Of a DNA stretch of 64,000 nucleotides, positions 42,897 to 54,423 are shown piece after piece; position 1 is the first letter of the stretch; every line of letters begins with the position of its first letter. A program made the position numbers and the translations under genes. The notes under the pieces are model-generated. The model saw only the letters and a program-made list of their open reading frames with translations. It was not told where the DNA came from and did not search any database. The stretch comes from Neoceratodus forsteri (lineage: Eukaryota; Chordata; Ceratodontiformes; Ceratodontidae): contig CM028130.1 of assembly GCA_016271365.2 (NCBI GenBank), forward strand, positions 466,459,501 to 466,523,500, written 5' to 3'.

Positions 42897-45220
42897 GGCA
42901 CACTGGCAAGATTGCTATCTTGCACCTCCTCATCCTGGTAGGACTACTTTCTCTGATCAACTCTCAGAACAAACCCCTCTCAACTGCACACAAAGTATAG
43001 AACATTTGCTTAGCAAACTTGAACACTCAGCCCCAATAAGAGTTCATATTAATGTACTCAACAAAATGATTACTGTTAAGGAAGGCTCAGATGCCTATCT
43101 TAATGCTATGGTAGTAGCTCCAGACAAATCCACATTGCAAACACAATGGGAAACTGATCTTAATGGTTACACACTTCCTGTAGCTCATTTATCTTAAGGA
43201 ACTTTTCAGGGATGGCTCAACACAGGCATCTCACCCAATGGTACACTCTATTTGACAGACATCTCCCGGACATACTGGTCATTATAATCTTACTGCTCTG
43301 ATAGATCCTGCCTGGTGTGACCGCCTCAATTCTGAGGAGTCACATGCTTTCTGTCTTCACAACTATGTAGCTACTGAAGCACTGTTCCTTTCTGTAGTCC
43401 CACCCACCAAAGAAATGACTGATTGCCCTCCCCAGGAAGATGGTCCTCCTAGTGATCTGACCACCACTTCCCTTCCAGGAGCCCTGATTAATAATGTACA
43501 ATTTATGCATGTCTCAGGCATTTTCAATCTTACACATTGAGATATGGCTGAGATAGGTCTCTGTCACATGACCAATACTTCTAAATTTTTCAGTATGATG
43601 CTTACAGACATTGTAGCTGCTTATCAAACCTGCACTAATGATCCAGTTAGTGGACCTCATACCAGTGATCATGTAGGAGTCTTTAGACCCGCACCTAATG
43701 CTAAAGCTAGACCACACACTAGGCGTGACACTGCAGATGTTACCGGTGCAGCAGACACTGTCTCTGGCCTTTTTGTCTCAGGCACGTCTATCTGGAATAG
43801 AGCAGATATAGCTGCTATTAAAGCACAAAAGCACAAACACTTAATTTTCAGCAAGCTGTTAAAAATGATATTCTACCCCCACTGTTACATGGTGTAGATG
43901 GTTTAAGTAAAGAAGAAGGTTTTACTGCATATAACATGCAGGAAATTGCCAAAGGGTTCAGTGATACTAAGAATAAGATTAATGTACTGATTTTTCAAAA
44001 TAACAAGGAAGCAGACAAGCAATATATTGCCCGTGAACTTTTATGCTCTGCTTATGGTTCTTACGTAATTGCCACTATTAACAATCTCTTCAGGGACTTG
44101 GCAACAGGACGTATTCCAGATCTTAGCCATGATAGGAGAATTGTATTATTATATGTTAACAAATTCTGTTAACATTTCTATGTCTACTGCTAGAAATCTT
44201 GGCTATGTTTCACGATATCCAAATCAAGCACCTTGTTACTTTACTAAGACTTGTTCAATCCATGACAACATGTTTATTACCTTTGCTGTGTCACTACCCC
44301 GCTTTGATCCACAAACTTCTTTGACAAATTGGCTGCTATTAATTCCATCGGACATCTTGATGACAACATCTACCATGAACAAACTGACTTACCTTCCTTA
44401 TTGGTCTACCACTCAGGTTCTCCAAGCCTGGGTGGTGCCCCACATGAACTGTTGAACTAAGAAAGGATACTACTACCTGTGCCACTGTAACATTTTCGAT
44501 ATTGTGAAACCTGTCTGTGGATATTCTTCAGAACATCTTGACTGGTCCTGCACTTTGGGTGATAATCTGCCGTTCAACCTGACTGACCCGGATGATGAAT
44601 CCGAATGTCCGCAAGCTGCATCTTCAGCACCTGATGCCAAAACAGCTGCATCCCGGAGCTACCTGGAAGAGGTACATTGCTTCACTTCACAGCTTACTAA
44701 CCAGTCCTTTGCCTGTCCAATACATCTACAGTGATGGAAGGTTCCAACTGTGAGAGTGACTTACAATTCTGATGGGCAGTATTGTGTAGTAACAAATCAG
44801 AAATCCTTTGCTTATGGTGAAAAAACTTGTGATGTTTCAACTCCTAACTTCTGTTTTACTCCACAGCAGAAAACAATTATTGGTCACACAGTGATCACTC
44901 CTGTTCCTCTCACTGAACCAGATGTTATTGATACCGATCTGCAGTACTTGCTTGCCTTGTCTCAATATTTGCCCATGTGTAACGTGCACATTGACCCTGT
45001 GACTCTTTCTTTAAAATCTCTTTTAGCTAGAAAAGATTCGCATTTGATTTATATTAGCACTAATATTTCTAAGGTTGGTGATGCTCTTAATGATCTTATT
45101 CACGATGGTAATTTAAGCACTGCTCTATCCAATACTTGGTTAGAATTGACTTTTAAAGCTTTTGTTATTATCCAAGCATTTCTGATTGTTTTTCTGATAC
45201 TAACCCTTTGCTGTCTGTGA
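42897..45220 (+). pseudogene. Endogenous retrovirus env
   Basis: A hydrophobic leader (IAILHLLILVGLLSLINS, about 42912-42966) directly after pol looks like a signal peptide. The surface part is in pieces (43006-43540). A basic cleavage-like stretch (RPHTRR, about 43710) followed by a Gly/Ala-rich GAADTVSGLFVSG segment marks the likely surface/transmembrane boundary and fusion region. The transmembrane part (43740-45220) is long and Cys-rich (for example CSIHDNMFIT; CGYSSEHLDWSC). It ends in a hydrophobic anchor (FVIIQAFLIVFLILTLCCL, 45163-45217) and the stop at 45218-45220. At least four frame breaks are present. No reconstruction is attempted. Membership of a known env class could not be decided. 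Confidence 0.72.
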
Positions 45221-45462
45221 TGTACTGTAAGACAACACTGAGAACAACTCAAATTCCTTTACAAAGCTTGTGTGTTGGGCTTGTACTTTACCAAGGTAAG
45301 GAAAACTGGAAACTCTCCCAGTGTTTTCACTGTTGGTAGTAAGCCTGTATTATTTATCTGTAATAAATTGTATTTATTACATGTCCACCACTTATCTGTT
45401 GTCTCTTCCTTCGTGCCGTTCCACCAAGAACCTGAGAAAGGTAATTTTATTACCAGATTACA
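45221..45462 (+). repeat. 3' LTR, truncated (U3 deleted)
   Basis: Starts with TGTACTGTAAGAC directly after the env stop and ends with ...CCAGATTACA. From 45285 it matches the 5' LTR R-U5 at 36395-36576. It keeps the polyadenylation-signal-like aataaattg (45362). Most of U3 and the usual purine tract before it are missing (about 242 bases against 598 in the 5' LTR). A deletion within the LTR is the simplest explanation. Confidence 0.75.
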
Positions 45463-46290
45463 AGACGGTCTAAGAAAACGTAGAATTTCTCCCTCTGGGA
45501 GATTTCTGAGAATCCCCCATTCAGGGATGTGGCAGCTTGCATCTGCCACATGCCCCCTAGTGCCATGTCGCAGACCATTTTGGGGCATACGGGTGGTGCA
45601 AGCCCTGTTTGGGGAAGATAGCCTGCGATTGATGCAGGCTGCCATTGAGAATTGCTTCTGGTGCATTGTTTGTCACAAGGGGCACTTTGTGCCATTCATT
45701 GTGTTGCAAGACCCTTGTGCTGCACCAGGAGCTTTGAGAATTGAGCCCTAAGTCTTTATTAGTAATTACTACAGGTATTAACAAATAAACAGGATAAATA
45801 CAGTAAGACAAAAGATTTACACGTCTTCTAGGAAAGGAAAACAATGTCAAGTACACAGACAGATGACATAGAAAAATCTCAAAATCTAGTCTCTCCTAAT
45901 ATTGAACTTTACTTGCCAGCGAACCTGAAAATGGCACTCACACAAACTGCACTTTCCACACACCGACAAATTAGCTATCTTAGCCAGGCTCCCACCTTCT
46001 TCACTCGATGTGAAAGGTCAGAGAGAAAGAGAGAGAGCAAGGGAAAGAGAGAGTATGTCCAGCTCCCCAGTTTTATGTGCTCAGGACTATGGGAAAGCGA
46101 CCTCTCCCTTGAGTGAACATTCCCCACAGTGTTTCCCATTCACGTGTGTGTGTGTGTGTGTGTGTGTGCGTGTGTGTGCGTGTGTGTTTGTGTGTGTGTA
46201 TGACATCATCCAGGTCAGCTGGCATCCTTCACATCTATGACATCCTTATAGCTTTATGACCTTGTCTTGTAGAATATCCTCTGTGTCAAA
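45463..46290. other. Unassigned, with (GT)n microsatellite
   Basis: Between the retrovirus and the DIRS element. 45480-45750 has an open plus-strand frame (RKRRISPSGRFLRIPHSGMW) without a known domain. A GT-rich microsatellite lies at 46144-46199. Nothing else was recognised. Confidence 0.4.
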
Positions 46291-46490
46291 ACTAACAGAT
46301 CTTTCTTTGAGGGGGCTGTTGCAGCAGGTAACACCTTTAGGACTGAAGCCGACAGGTGCCAGGACCCTGTGGAAAACTTCTAGCTAGCAGTCTATAGTGG
46401 GGGACCGCCCCCTGATGTCAGTCTGCCCCCGACATCATGTATGGTATAAAAGGGGCAGTCTCTTAGCCCATCCTCAGTTCTTTTCCTGCC
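46290..46490 (+). repeat. DIRS left inverted terminal repeat with TATA box
   Basis: The sequence taacacctttaggactgaagc...tagctagcagtctatagtgggggacc...tataaaaggggcagtc reappears inverted at 53650-53777. A TATA box (TATAAAA, 46445-46451) lies in it, and its mirror lies at 53657-53663. The stretch 46301-46344 pairs with the internal complementary region at 53394-53440. Confidence 0.88.
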
Positions 46491-46639
46491 ATTGACCCGT
46501 GCAAGTTGGACCTCCACAGATGCATTCTGCTGTAGACCGTCATCTTTAATAGTGCTTCCCGCACTTAATTTTTTACTAAAAATCTTTTTTTTCAGGATCT
46601 TTTGCATGTCTTCTTCTCCAACCTCCTCAGTTGAGTGGT

Positions 46640-48560
46640 GACGATTGAAGTGTGCTTGCAGCAAGCAGATCCCCCACAAGGATGGTCATTCAGCTTACTT
46701 GTTCTGCCTGGGCCCAGACCATGACATAGAGGCCTGCCGGCATTGCCAAGATTTCAATCAACGCACTTGGCTTCACTGCCAGAAGATTCTTGAAGCCTTC
46801 TTGCTTACCAAAAAGCTAACTGAGATGGAGAAGGAGCTTGTCTGATTCATTTTCTTCCCCAGCCTTCAGGGCCTCAGCCTCGTCTTCTTTCCATAAGGAG
46901 AAGAAATCAAGCAGCAAGCATAAGCACCGGGAGAAGCATAGGGAGAAACCCCGGTCAGCTTCCCGCTCTGGGTCCCCAACCATGTCACAGACTGTTTCTG
47001 GATCTTCCCCACCACGGGGGGGGGGGTCAGCTTCTTCCACTGTGGCAGCCCTCTCATCCTCCAGGCTCCCGGTGTCCAAACCTCCCTCCCTTCTTACTGT
47101 TCAGAAGGGGGTTCTTCAGAGCTCAGGACCTCGTCCCCCACCTCTCAGCCCCTGAAGCTTAGGCCCTTAGTCCCTGCAGATTCTAAGCCAGGTGGCTTGG
47201 CTGGTGGATCTTTGGGCAGTGGGTATTTGCCTGTCACATACCCAGCCAGGGTGTCTGCTAAGTCCTCCCTGACATCAGGTGCTGACTCCACCAGGCGACA
47301 CCCAGGACATGCACTCAGCTCTCCCATGAGAGTGATGTCTCTGTCCCACTCGGAAGCTAGCACCACAGTTCAGGTGTCTCCTCTTGGCAGGCGCTGGCTG
47401 AGTCATCAGTCCGGTGCCAGCCCACACCTTTACGTTTGAAGTCCGCTTCTCCAACGGCCCCACCGGTGATGGCTCCCCCATCATCACCCAACCCTCCTCA
47501 GTTGCCGGCTGGACCCGATGCCCAGCCTTAGCTGACGCCCGGTCCAGACTGTCCGATGCCGGATGGCTCTGTCCCTATGGGACTGATGCCAGGGAACCCA
47601 GATTGGCCTACACTGATGCCTGAGTTACCCCAGCCTGATGACCAGATGCCAGGGCCCTCTAAGCCAAACCCACCCCCGATGCTGGACACACCAGCCAATC
47701 CTCCACAAGCTCTGAATGAGCTTTTTGCAGCCTGGTGGGCCTACTTTAAGGAAAGGAGACCCCAAGGAGCCCTACAAACCTACTTCTCAGGGTCCTGCTC
47801 CTGATAAGGATCCAGTTTATGAACCTACTCCTCCACCTAGGGGACTACTCCAACATTGGATGGCACCAGTGCCCCCTCAACCAAAAGGGAGGCAATGTAG
47901 GCATTTCCGCTCACTTTCACCCTCCTCAGATTTCGAGGATTTGGATGGGTACTCTTCCTCCTCTTCAGGTCACAAAGACTCCGACCTTCCATCGGAGCCT
48001 GAGGGGACTAAGGACACCTCTCATTCCCCCCCTGATGATCCCACTTTTATGGATATGATGCGGCACTTGGCTAGCCACCTTTCTCAGGAAGAAGGTCACT
48101 CTACCCATGGTTGTTCCGCCACTGTTTGAGTCCTTCAAGGACATCAACAGGGCGGCCTGGAAGCACCCCTTTTTGATGCCTGTGGTCTCCAAAAAGTCAG
48201 ACCGATTATATTGTGCTCCCTGGGATGATCCCTTTTATGGTGAGCACCCGGACTTGGAGGCAGACTCTGTTGTTATTAATGCTGCCCACGATCACTCCAG
48301 GTGCCCTAGGCACCTAAGTTCTCAACCTCCAGATAAAGACTCCAAACAAATTGACCAGTTGGCCAAAAAGGTTTATTCTTCGGCCACATATGCTATAAGG
48401 TCTCAGAATTTCCTTGCCCACAAGGTCCAATACCAGAATGCCGTGTGGGACAATGTGGAGGAGGTGGCTGAGGCCATGCCTGACTGCCCTGGTAGGGCAG
48501 AACTGTTGGCCATCCTAAAATCAGAATCGGATGTTGGCAATCATGTCCTCTGAGCCTCTT
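46640..48560 (+). pseudogene. DIRS gag-like protein
   Basis: Frames run from 46645 (CACSKQIPHKDGHSAYLFCL, a cysteine/histidine start typical of DIRS gag) through a Ser/Arg/Lys-rich part (46838-47155) and a Pro-rich middle. The C-terminal part is at 48107-48553, containing KKSDRLYCAPWDDPFYGEHP and KDSKQIDQLAKKVYSSATYA. The final part matches the conserved DIRS gag block (KDSKxxDxxxKKVYSS). The Ser/Arg-rich stretch resembles an SR protein but belongs to this element by position. Several frameshifts are present (near 47155, 47620 and 47810). Confidence 0.75.
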
Positions 48561-48807
48561 ATGATACTGTGGGAAGGGCTGCAGCCTCTGCAGTCTGTAT
48601 CCATCTATATTCATGGCTGAGGGTGTCTGGCTTCGCGCCGGATGTACAATCTAAAATCATGGATGCCCCTTTCAGGGGTCCTGTCCTGTTTGGCTAGGAC
48701 ACAGAATATTATTACTCACCTGCACAAATCAGGAAGAGCTATCAGATCAGTACACACTATGTACAAATCTCAACCTAAACAAAATCCTAAGCAGCCCTTT
48801 TGGAGGA

Positions 48808-50597
48808 ATGCCAGACAGCAACCTAGAGGACAGCAGCATAGAGCAGGATTCAAGCTTAAAGCATTTACCCCTACTTCCCAGGCCGCACTGCCTCTCCACA
48901 GTTCCTCAGCCTGACTCACTGCCCGAACTCTCCCCCCCCCCGGCTTTTGGTGGGGGGTCAATTTTCCCTGTACATAGAAGGATGGCACCAGAAAACCTCA
49001 GACCAGTGGATCCTTCAGCTGGTGGAAAAGGGGCACACCTTGGAATTCACAGAAATGTCCCCAGACAACTCACCTGTCCCTATCCATTACCCTCAGGCTC
49101 ACATAACCCTCATTGAAGAGGAGATTCAGGCCCTCCTGCAGAAGCAGGCATAGAGCCAGTTCCTCTGGCACAAAGGGGGAAAGGGTTTTATTCCCACTTC
49201 TTCCTGGTGCAAAAGAAAACTGGAGACCTGTGTCCTATCCTTGATCTCAGCCTCCTGAATAAGTATATCGAGTACAAATGATTCTGGATGGTCAGTCTGC
49301 TCGGTCTTCTACCTCTCCTCTGTCAAGGGGATTGGTTATGTTCTCTTCACATGCAGGACGCATACCTCCACATTCTGGTTTTTCAACCCCACAGGAGGTT
49401 TCTTCACTTCCGCTTCCAGGAAAGCCACTACCAGTTTCGGACCCTGCATTTTGGCCTGTTCTCGGCCCCCACAGTTTTCACCAAATGCCTTGCAGTGGTG
49501 GCTGCAGCCTTATGGAGACAGGGCCATTATGTCTTCCCTTACCTGGATGACTGGTTGTATACTCCCACCAGGGACTGGCTCCTTCACACCATGAAGGCCA
49601 CCTTCATCCTGTTTTGGAACTTAGGGATTACCTTAAACCTCCCCAAGTCCTCTCCTTGGCCAAGTCAGTGGCTGCAGTACATAATGGCAATCTTGGACAT
49701 GGCACAAGGCAAAGCCTTCCTCCCTCCAGACAGAACAGAGCACCTTCAAATGCATGCTCAGCAGATCTCCTCCTCCTTTCAACAGGTTCCGGCCAGATCT
49801 GTCCTAAGACTCCTGGGACACATGGCAGCTGCCATTACCACTGTCTCTCTGGCTCGACTTTACATGAGGGTGGAACCTGAGAGTCCAATGGAATCTGCTT
49901 TTAGACATCCTAGAACAGCCTGTCTTGGTGTCGAACTCTGTACTACAGGCCCTAGCATAGTGGTTAAATCCCTCCAATCTTTCCAAAGGGGGTTGCCTGC
50001 AGAAGGAATCTCACAATCAGATTCTGACCATGGACACATCAAGCCAAGGATGGGGAACCAACTTGGGAGACCATCAGACACAAGGCACCTGGTCCCAGCA
50101 CAAGCTCCATCTCCACATCAATATCCTGGAGATGCGGGAGCTTCTGTATGCTCTTCAGGCCTCCCAGACAGTCTTGCTGCTTGGCCCTCTGTTGATCCAG
50201 ATGGACAACATGTCAGTGGTATTTTACATAAACAAGCAGGGGGGACTCATTCTTATCCCCTCTGCAGGGAGGCCATGAGAGTCTGGTCATTGGCAGTGTC
50301 CATGTACCAGGCATACAAAACACCCTGGCCGACAGCCAAGGCTGATCTCGATCCAGGGCTCATGAGTGGGAACGTCTTCCCTCAGTGGTCGAAGACTGCT
50401 TCACCAGATGGGGACATCCAGAACTGGATCTGTTTGCCTCCCCATCCAAGGCAAAACTGCCCAGTTTCTGCTTGTTAGATCCAGGGCCTGGTGTTTTCTG
50501 GCGAGATCCATTGTCCCTCTCCTGGATGGGGAGGTTCCTTTACACCTTCTGTCCCTTCCCTTTACTGCAGAGATTTCTTCTCAAGCTGCAGTTATAG
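48808..50597 (+). pseudogene. DIRS reverse transcriptase and RNase H
   Basis: The reverse transcriptase starts with FSLYIEGWHQKTSDQWILQL and GHTLEF (48947-49153). It then has MQDAYLHILVFQPHRRFLHF, LHFGLFSAPTVFTKCLAVVA and the catalytic YVFPYLDDWLYT (49288 onwards). RNase H follows: DTSSQGWGTNLGDH, HINILEMRELLYALQAS and QMDNMSVVFYINKQGG (50030-50278), then WGHPELDLFASP (50385-50597), the usual DIRS RNase H tail. YLDD replaces YxDD with Leu as is normal for DIRS. Frame changes occur near 49150, 49260 and 50000. Confidence 0.88.
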
Positions 50598-50814
50598 GGA
50601 GCAGAAATTATTCTAGTGGCCCCCTTCTGGCCATGCCAGATTTGGTTTCCACTGTACAGCAACTTGCAGTGGAAACTCTAGTCTCGCTGCCCCTACACTC
50701 AGACATGCTCTCCCAGGAGCAGGGAACCCTGTTCCAGCCAGATCTCAAGTGTCTGCATCTCCATGCATGGCTCCTGCAGACATAGCTGTATCCCAATTCA
50801 GGGTTTCCTCCAGG
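50598..50814 (+). pseudogene. DIRS tyrosine recombinase, N-terminal part
   Basis: Short sequence between RNase H and the CR1-like insertion, ending in frame with ADVLVAARKSYSS. The same gene resumes at 52346 with YTRATYAMKWKQFCFWA. The recombinase integrates the circular DNA intermediate in DIRS elements. An upstream frame (50366-50785) covers part of it. Confidence 0.7.
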
Positions 50815-52345
50815 ATAGCGGATGTCTTAGTGGCCGCTAGGAAATCTTACTCCTCTATAAATATTTCTATACCTTTGTCAATTATTTTCAATAAATTCTT
50901 GCAAGAAAGCATTGTACCAAATGATTGGCGTTCAGCAGTAGTTACTCCCATATTTAAAAAAAGCAATAGCGGTTCTGTGCAAAATTATCGTCCAATTAGC
51001 CTGACCTCAGTGGCTGTTAAATTAATGTTACGAGTAATGAAGTCTCTAATAGATCAAGATTGAAAAAAATTAGGAATTTATTATTCAAATCAGCATGGGT
51101 TTACCCCCAAGTATTCCTGCACCACCAATCTGATATCTTTTTACAATAATATAAGTACTCTACTAGATGTGGGTATCCCTACTGATGTAATTCTTTTGGA
51201 CTTTAGTAGAGCTTTCGATAAAGTCTCACATGAAAACTCATTACTAAAATGCACAATCTAGGTTTGTCACCTGATATTGTCAACTGGACTTTAAACTGGT
51301 TAACAAATCGTTCTTAGAGAATCAGAATTAATGATATCATGTCTGATTCGGGTAGTGTGACAAGTGGTGTACCACAGGGGTCGGTCTTGGGACCAACATT
51401 GCTTAACCTCTTTATCAGTGATTTACAAACAGGGCCAAATAACTTCATAGTTACATTTTCAGACGATACTAAATTGGGGGGCAAGGTTAATAATCAAGAA
51501 AATATTTCTGCATTAAAGAAGGATTTGGAAAAATTAACACTTTAGGCAAATGAAAATCATATGCAATTTAATTAAGGCAAATGTTTAGTAGTGCATTTCT
51601 GTGTAAATAATCCAAATACGATATATCATATAAACGGACTACCACTTCACTCATCAATTTGTGAAAAAGATTTAGGGATATATGTTAATAATAAACTTAC
51701 ATCAAATGATCACTGTGTTAGAAATGCTTGCATGACCAACAGACTTTTGAGGCAAATGAAACGCACTTTTGTTAATCGCACTGAACAATGCCTTATTCCA
51801 TTGTATAGGGCACACATTAGACCGTATCTAGACTATGGCTCCCCTTTCTGGAATACAAACCAAAAAAAAGACATAGCAATTCTTGAACAGGTTCATAGGA
51901 GAGTAATTAGAATGATTCCAAGATTAACAAACTTGTATTATCAGAACAGATTAAAAGCTACTGGTCTCTTCTCTCTTCAAACTAGAAGATTAAGAGGTGA
52001 TATGCTTATGGTTTTTAATTTAATAAATTCACCAGATCTAATGGAAAAATGTGGTCTAACACTCTCCAAAAGGAGACATGTTCTGAGACTGCATAATAAA
52101 CAGCTTGAAGTAAAAACTTATAAAACCAGCAAAAGGGGAAACTTTTTTCCAATAAGAGCATCCATTGTTTGGAACACCTTGCCACAAGAATTGGTAGAGG
52201 CAACTAGTGCCACTGTCTTTAAAAACAAATTAAATGTTTGGTTGAGGGATAATAGATAAATAATGTCCCACATAGTGTGGGGAGCAGTCTCGATGGGCTC
52301 TGGCCTTCTTCTGTTCTTTCATACCAAGTAATACCAAGTAAGTAA
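50815..52345 (+). mobile_element. CR1-like LINE (lineage 2) inserted in the DIRS recombinase gene
   Basis: A plus-strand, 5'-truncated LINE. Frames: 50749-51063 (FNKFLQESIVPNDWRSAVVT, NYRPISLTSVAVKLM), then in another frame the AFDKV block near 51215 (LLDFSRAFDKVSH), 51339-51545 (VTSGVPQGSVLGPTLLNLFI and the catalytic TFSDDTKLGG), and 51591-52259 (EKDLGIYVNNKLTSNDHCVR, RPYLDYGSPFWNT, RVIRMIPRLTN). The catalytic motif is SDD where ADD is usual. The 3' UTR with gggagcagtctcgatgggct ends in an ataccaagta tandem tail (52320-52347). The sequence matches the lineage-2 end at 11815-12290. The DIRS frame resumes right after it, so this LINE is younger than the DIRS element. Confidence 0.9.
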
Positions 52346-53454
52346 TACACCAGAGCCACTTATGCAATGAAATGGAAGCAGTTCTGCTTCTGGGCCACTG
52401 CTCAGCATTTGGACCCTTTCCCCTGTCCGGTGAATTCAGTACTGGAGTATCATCTCTCCCTGTCAGACTTGGGTCTGAGCTACTCCTCTTTAAAGGTGCA
52501 TCTGTCTGCCATCTCTGCCTACCATGCACCTGTTGAGGGCAAATCTCTTGCCCAGATGGATCTTCCCTTCACGTTCCTACAGGGCATTCAGCATTTGATG
52601 CCTCCCATCAGGGACCCAGTCCTTTCATGGGATATTTTATTTGTTTTGAAAAAGCTTACCTTGCCTCCCTTCAAACCTGTTGAAGTTGGAAGCTGCGCTT
52701 TCTGTTGTGGAAAGTGTTATTTTTAGTTACCATTACTGCTGTTCAAAGGACTTCCAAGCTTCAGGCTCTGATGTGTAAAGAGACTAATCTGGTTTTCCAC
52801 AAGGTCAGGGTGTCCTTACGGACCAATCCTAAGTTTCTTCCCAAGGTGGTGTCAGAGTTTACACTGAATTAAGATATCCACCTTCCTGTCTACTACCCAG
52901 AGTACTCTAACTGAGGAGAGGCACTACTTCATACTTTGGATGTTCACAAGGTACGTCATCATTACTTGGAGTGCACCCGAGCTACTAGAAAGTCTGACCA
53001 GTTGTTTGTGTCTTTTGCCCCCAGAATGGAAGGGCCTTCTCCTTCTAAACAATGTTTATCCAAGTGGTTGGTTAACTGCATTGTTTTCTGCTACAACAAG
53101 CATGACAAGCCTTTACCGGCTCAGTTAAAGGCCACTTTACCAGGGGCATGGCTGCCTTTTTTGCCTCTTTCAGGAATGTATCAGCCACTGACATTTGTGC
53201 AGCTGCTACCTGGAGTTCTGTCCACACCTTTGTCAAGCACTACAGTTTGGACACTACATCAAGATGCAGAGCAGGCTTCAGACTGGCAGTCCTGCAGAGC
53301 CTCCTCTCCTAAACCTCTTTGGGAGACTTATACCTCCGCCCAGGTGACCAAGGTCTCTCTCTCTCTCTCTCTCTCTCTTACTGCTTGGGACTCAGTCCTA
53401 AAGGTGTTACCTTCTGCAAGAGCCCCCTCGAAGAAAGATAGCACAGTTATGTAA
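52346..53454 (+). pseudogene. DIRS tyrosine recombinase, C-terminal part
   Basis: Resumes with MKWKQFCFWATAQ, LDPFPCPVNSVLEY, SLKVHLSAISAYHAPVEGKS, FTFLQGIQHLMPP and LPPFKPVE (52367-52726), the N-terminal core-binding fold of DIRS recombinases. The catalytic domain follows at 52936-53454 with TRATRKSDQLFVSFAPRMEG, SKWLVNCIVFCYNKH and AATWSS-like sequence in another frame (near 53205). The catalytic R block (TRATR) is visible. The H-x-x-R and Tyr blocks are blurred by frame changes near 52740 and 53130. A (CT)n microsatellite lies at 53354-53379. Confidence 0.82.
53354..53379. repeat. (CT)13 microsatellite
   Basis: Uninterrupted CT dinucleotide run of about 26 bases near the end of the recombinase gene, just before the internal complementary region of the DIRS element. 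Confidence 0.95.
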
Positions 53455-53505
53455 GAACTTATCATAACAGTAGATCTTCGAGAGGAGCTCTTGCAGCAGG
53501 TGCTA
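53394..53505. repeat. DIRS internal complementary region
   Basis: The first half (53394-53440, agtcctaaaggtgttaccttctgcaag...) is complementary to the left end at 46301-46344. The second half (about 53449-53505, gtaagaacttatcataacagtagatcttcgagagg...) is complementary to the right end at 54424-54493. This junction-like copy of both termini is the hallmark of DIRS elements and guides circle formation. Confidence 0.85.
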
Positions 53506-53777
53506 TTTTCCCTCCTGCCTTCCCCCTGGTAGCTGCTTCTCCAGCATGGTTACCTTTGTCTTTCCTCATATTTAAGGAACCTCCTTGATTCTCCAATTTT
53601 ACTCATTTGCTGTGGTCTCTGGTGGGAGAACTGAGGATGGGCTGGTGGACTGCCCCTTTTATACCTTATGTGACATCAGGGGCGGATGGACGTCAGGGGG
53701 TGGTCCCCCACCATAGACTGCTAGCTAAAAGTTTTCAGTGGGGTCTTGGGACCTGTTGACTTTAGTCCTACAGGTGT

Positions 53778-54423
53778 GTGTTTTTTTTTTTTTTTGTGAA
53801 TTCTTTTTATACACCCTGTAGCCCGGGCATCCTTCCAGGGTACTCACTCGGCAAGGCCTCTGCTCCTTATCTGAACCATGTCACCAGTTTCCTCACTCCA
53901 AACTCCCAGGCAGGTCCAGCCCCCGGATCACCTCCTGGGGGAGGGTCCTCCCACTCGTAGTGGCCTTTCTGAGATTAGAGGGACCTACCTGGTGTCGGGT
54001 CGGCCCTGGGAGTCCTCTGGTGTGCTAGGCTGGTGATGGGATGTGGGCCTGCCCCTGGAGCCCCCTTCATCTCCATGGTGCCACAGAGGGATTTTCTTTT
54101 GTGTACCCCTGCAGAGCATGGATGTGCAGTGGTGTCCATGGTGTTAAACACTGAAGCCTGCTGACACTCTGCCCACCAGCTTCCGCTTTGCCCCGCAAGT
54201 TCCGTGCTGCCCCCGACCACCACCAGGAGCTGCCCTGGAGTGGCACAACCTCAAATCCCTCCCCGGGGAAGGGAGAACAGTCCTCGAGACACTCAATCCC
54301 TTCCCTTGCCTTCTCTTCCTTGCCAACCCCCTGTGGCCAGAGTCCTTTCCCGAACCCGGGTCGCCGGCATAGTGTGAGGTGTGGCATCCAGCACCTTAAC
54401 CCTCAGCACCACCGGGCTGGCCC
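53778..54423 (-). mobile_element. tRNA-derived SINE or retroposon with poly(A), about 640 bp
   Basis: On the minus strand the element starts at 54422 with GGCCAGCCCGGTGGTGCTGA, where an A box-like GGTGGTGCTGAGGGTTAAGG is followed by a B box-like CCCGGGTTCGGGAAAGG (54350-54365 region). The end stem GGCCAG/CTGGCC (54422 and 54335) pairs like an acceptor stem. The head is about 88 bases and resembles a Leu- or Ser-type tRNA. It is followed by about 550 bases of GC-rich body and a poly(A) tail (plus-strand T run at 53781-53795). Target duplications of 14 bases with two mismatches flank it (53764-53777 and 54424-54437). No known SINE family was recognised. Confidence 0.82.
54335..54422 (-). ncRNA. 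tRNA-like head of the SINE (RNA polymerase III promoter)
   Basis: Internal A and B box-like motifs lie about 55-60 bases apart, with a six-base terminal stem (GGCCAG and CTGGCC). The T-loop region reads GGGTTCGGG, close to the GGTTCRANTCC consensus. It probably drove transcription of the founding copy. The folded tRNA is imperfect, so this is not counted as a tRNA gene. Confidence 0.6.

Noticed and set aside
45480..45751. Open frame right of the retrovirus as an accessory gene
   Set aside because: It lies outside the 3' LTR, has no recognisable domain and has no start or expression signal.
46838..47155. Ser/Arg-rich frame resembling a splicing-factor RS domain
   Set aside because: It lies between the inverted terminal repeats of the DIRS element and in its gag position, so it is read as part of gag and not as a host SR protein gene.
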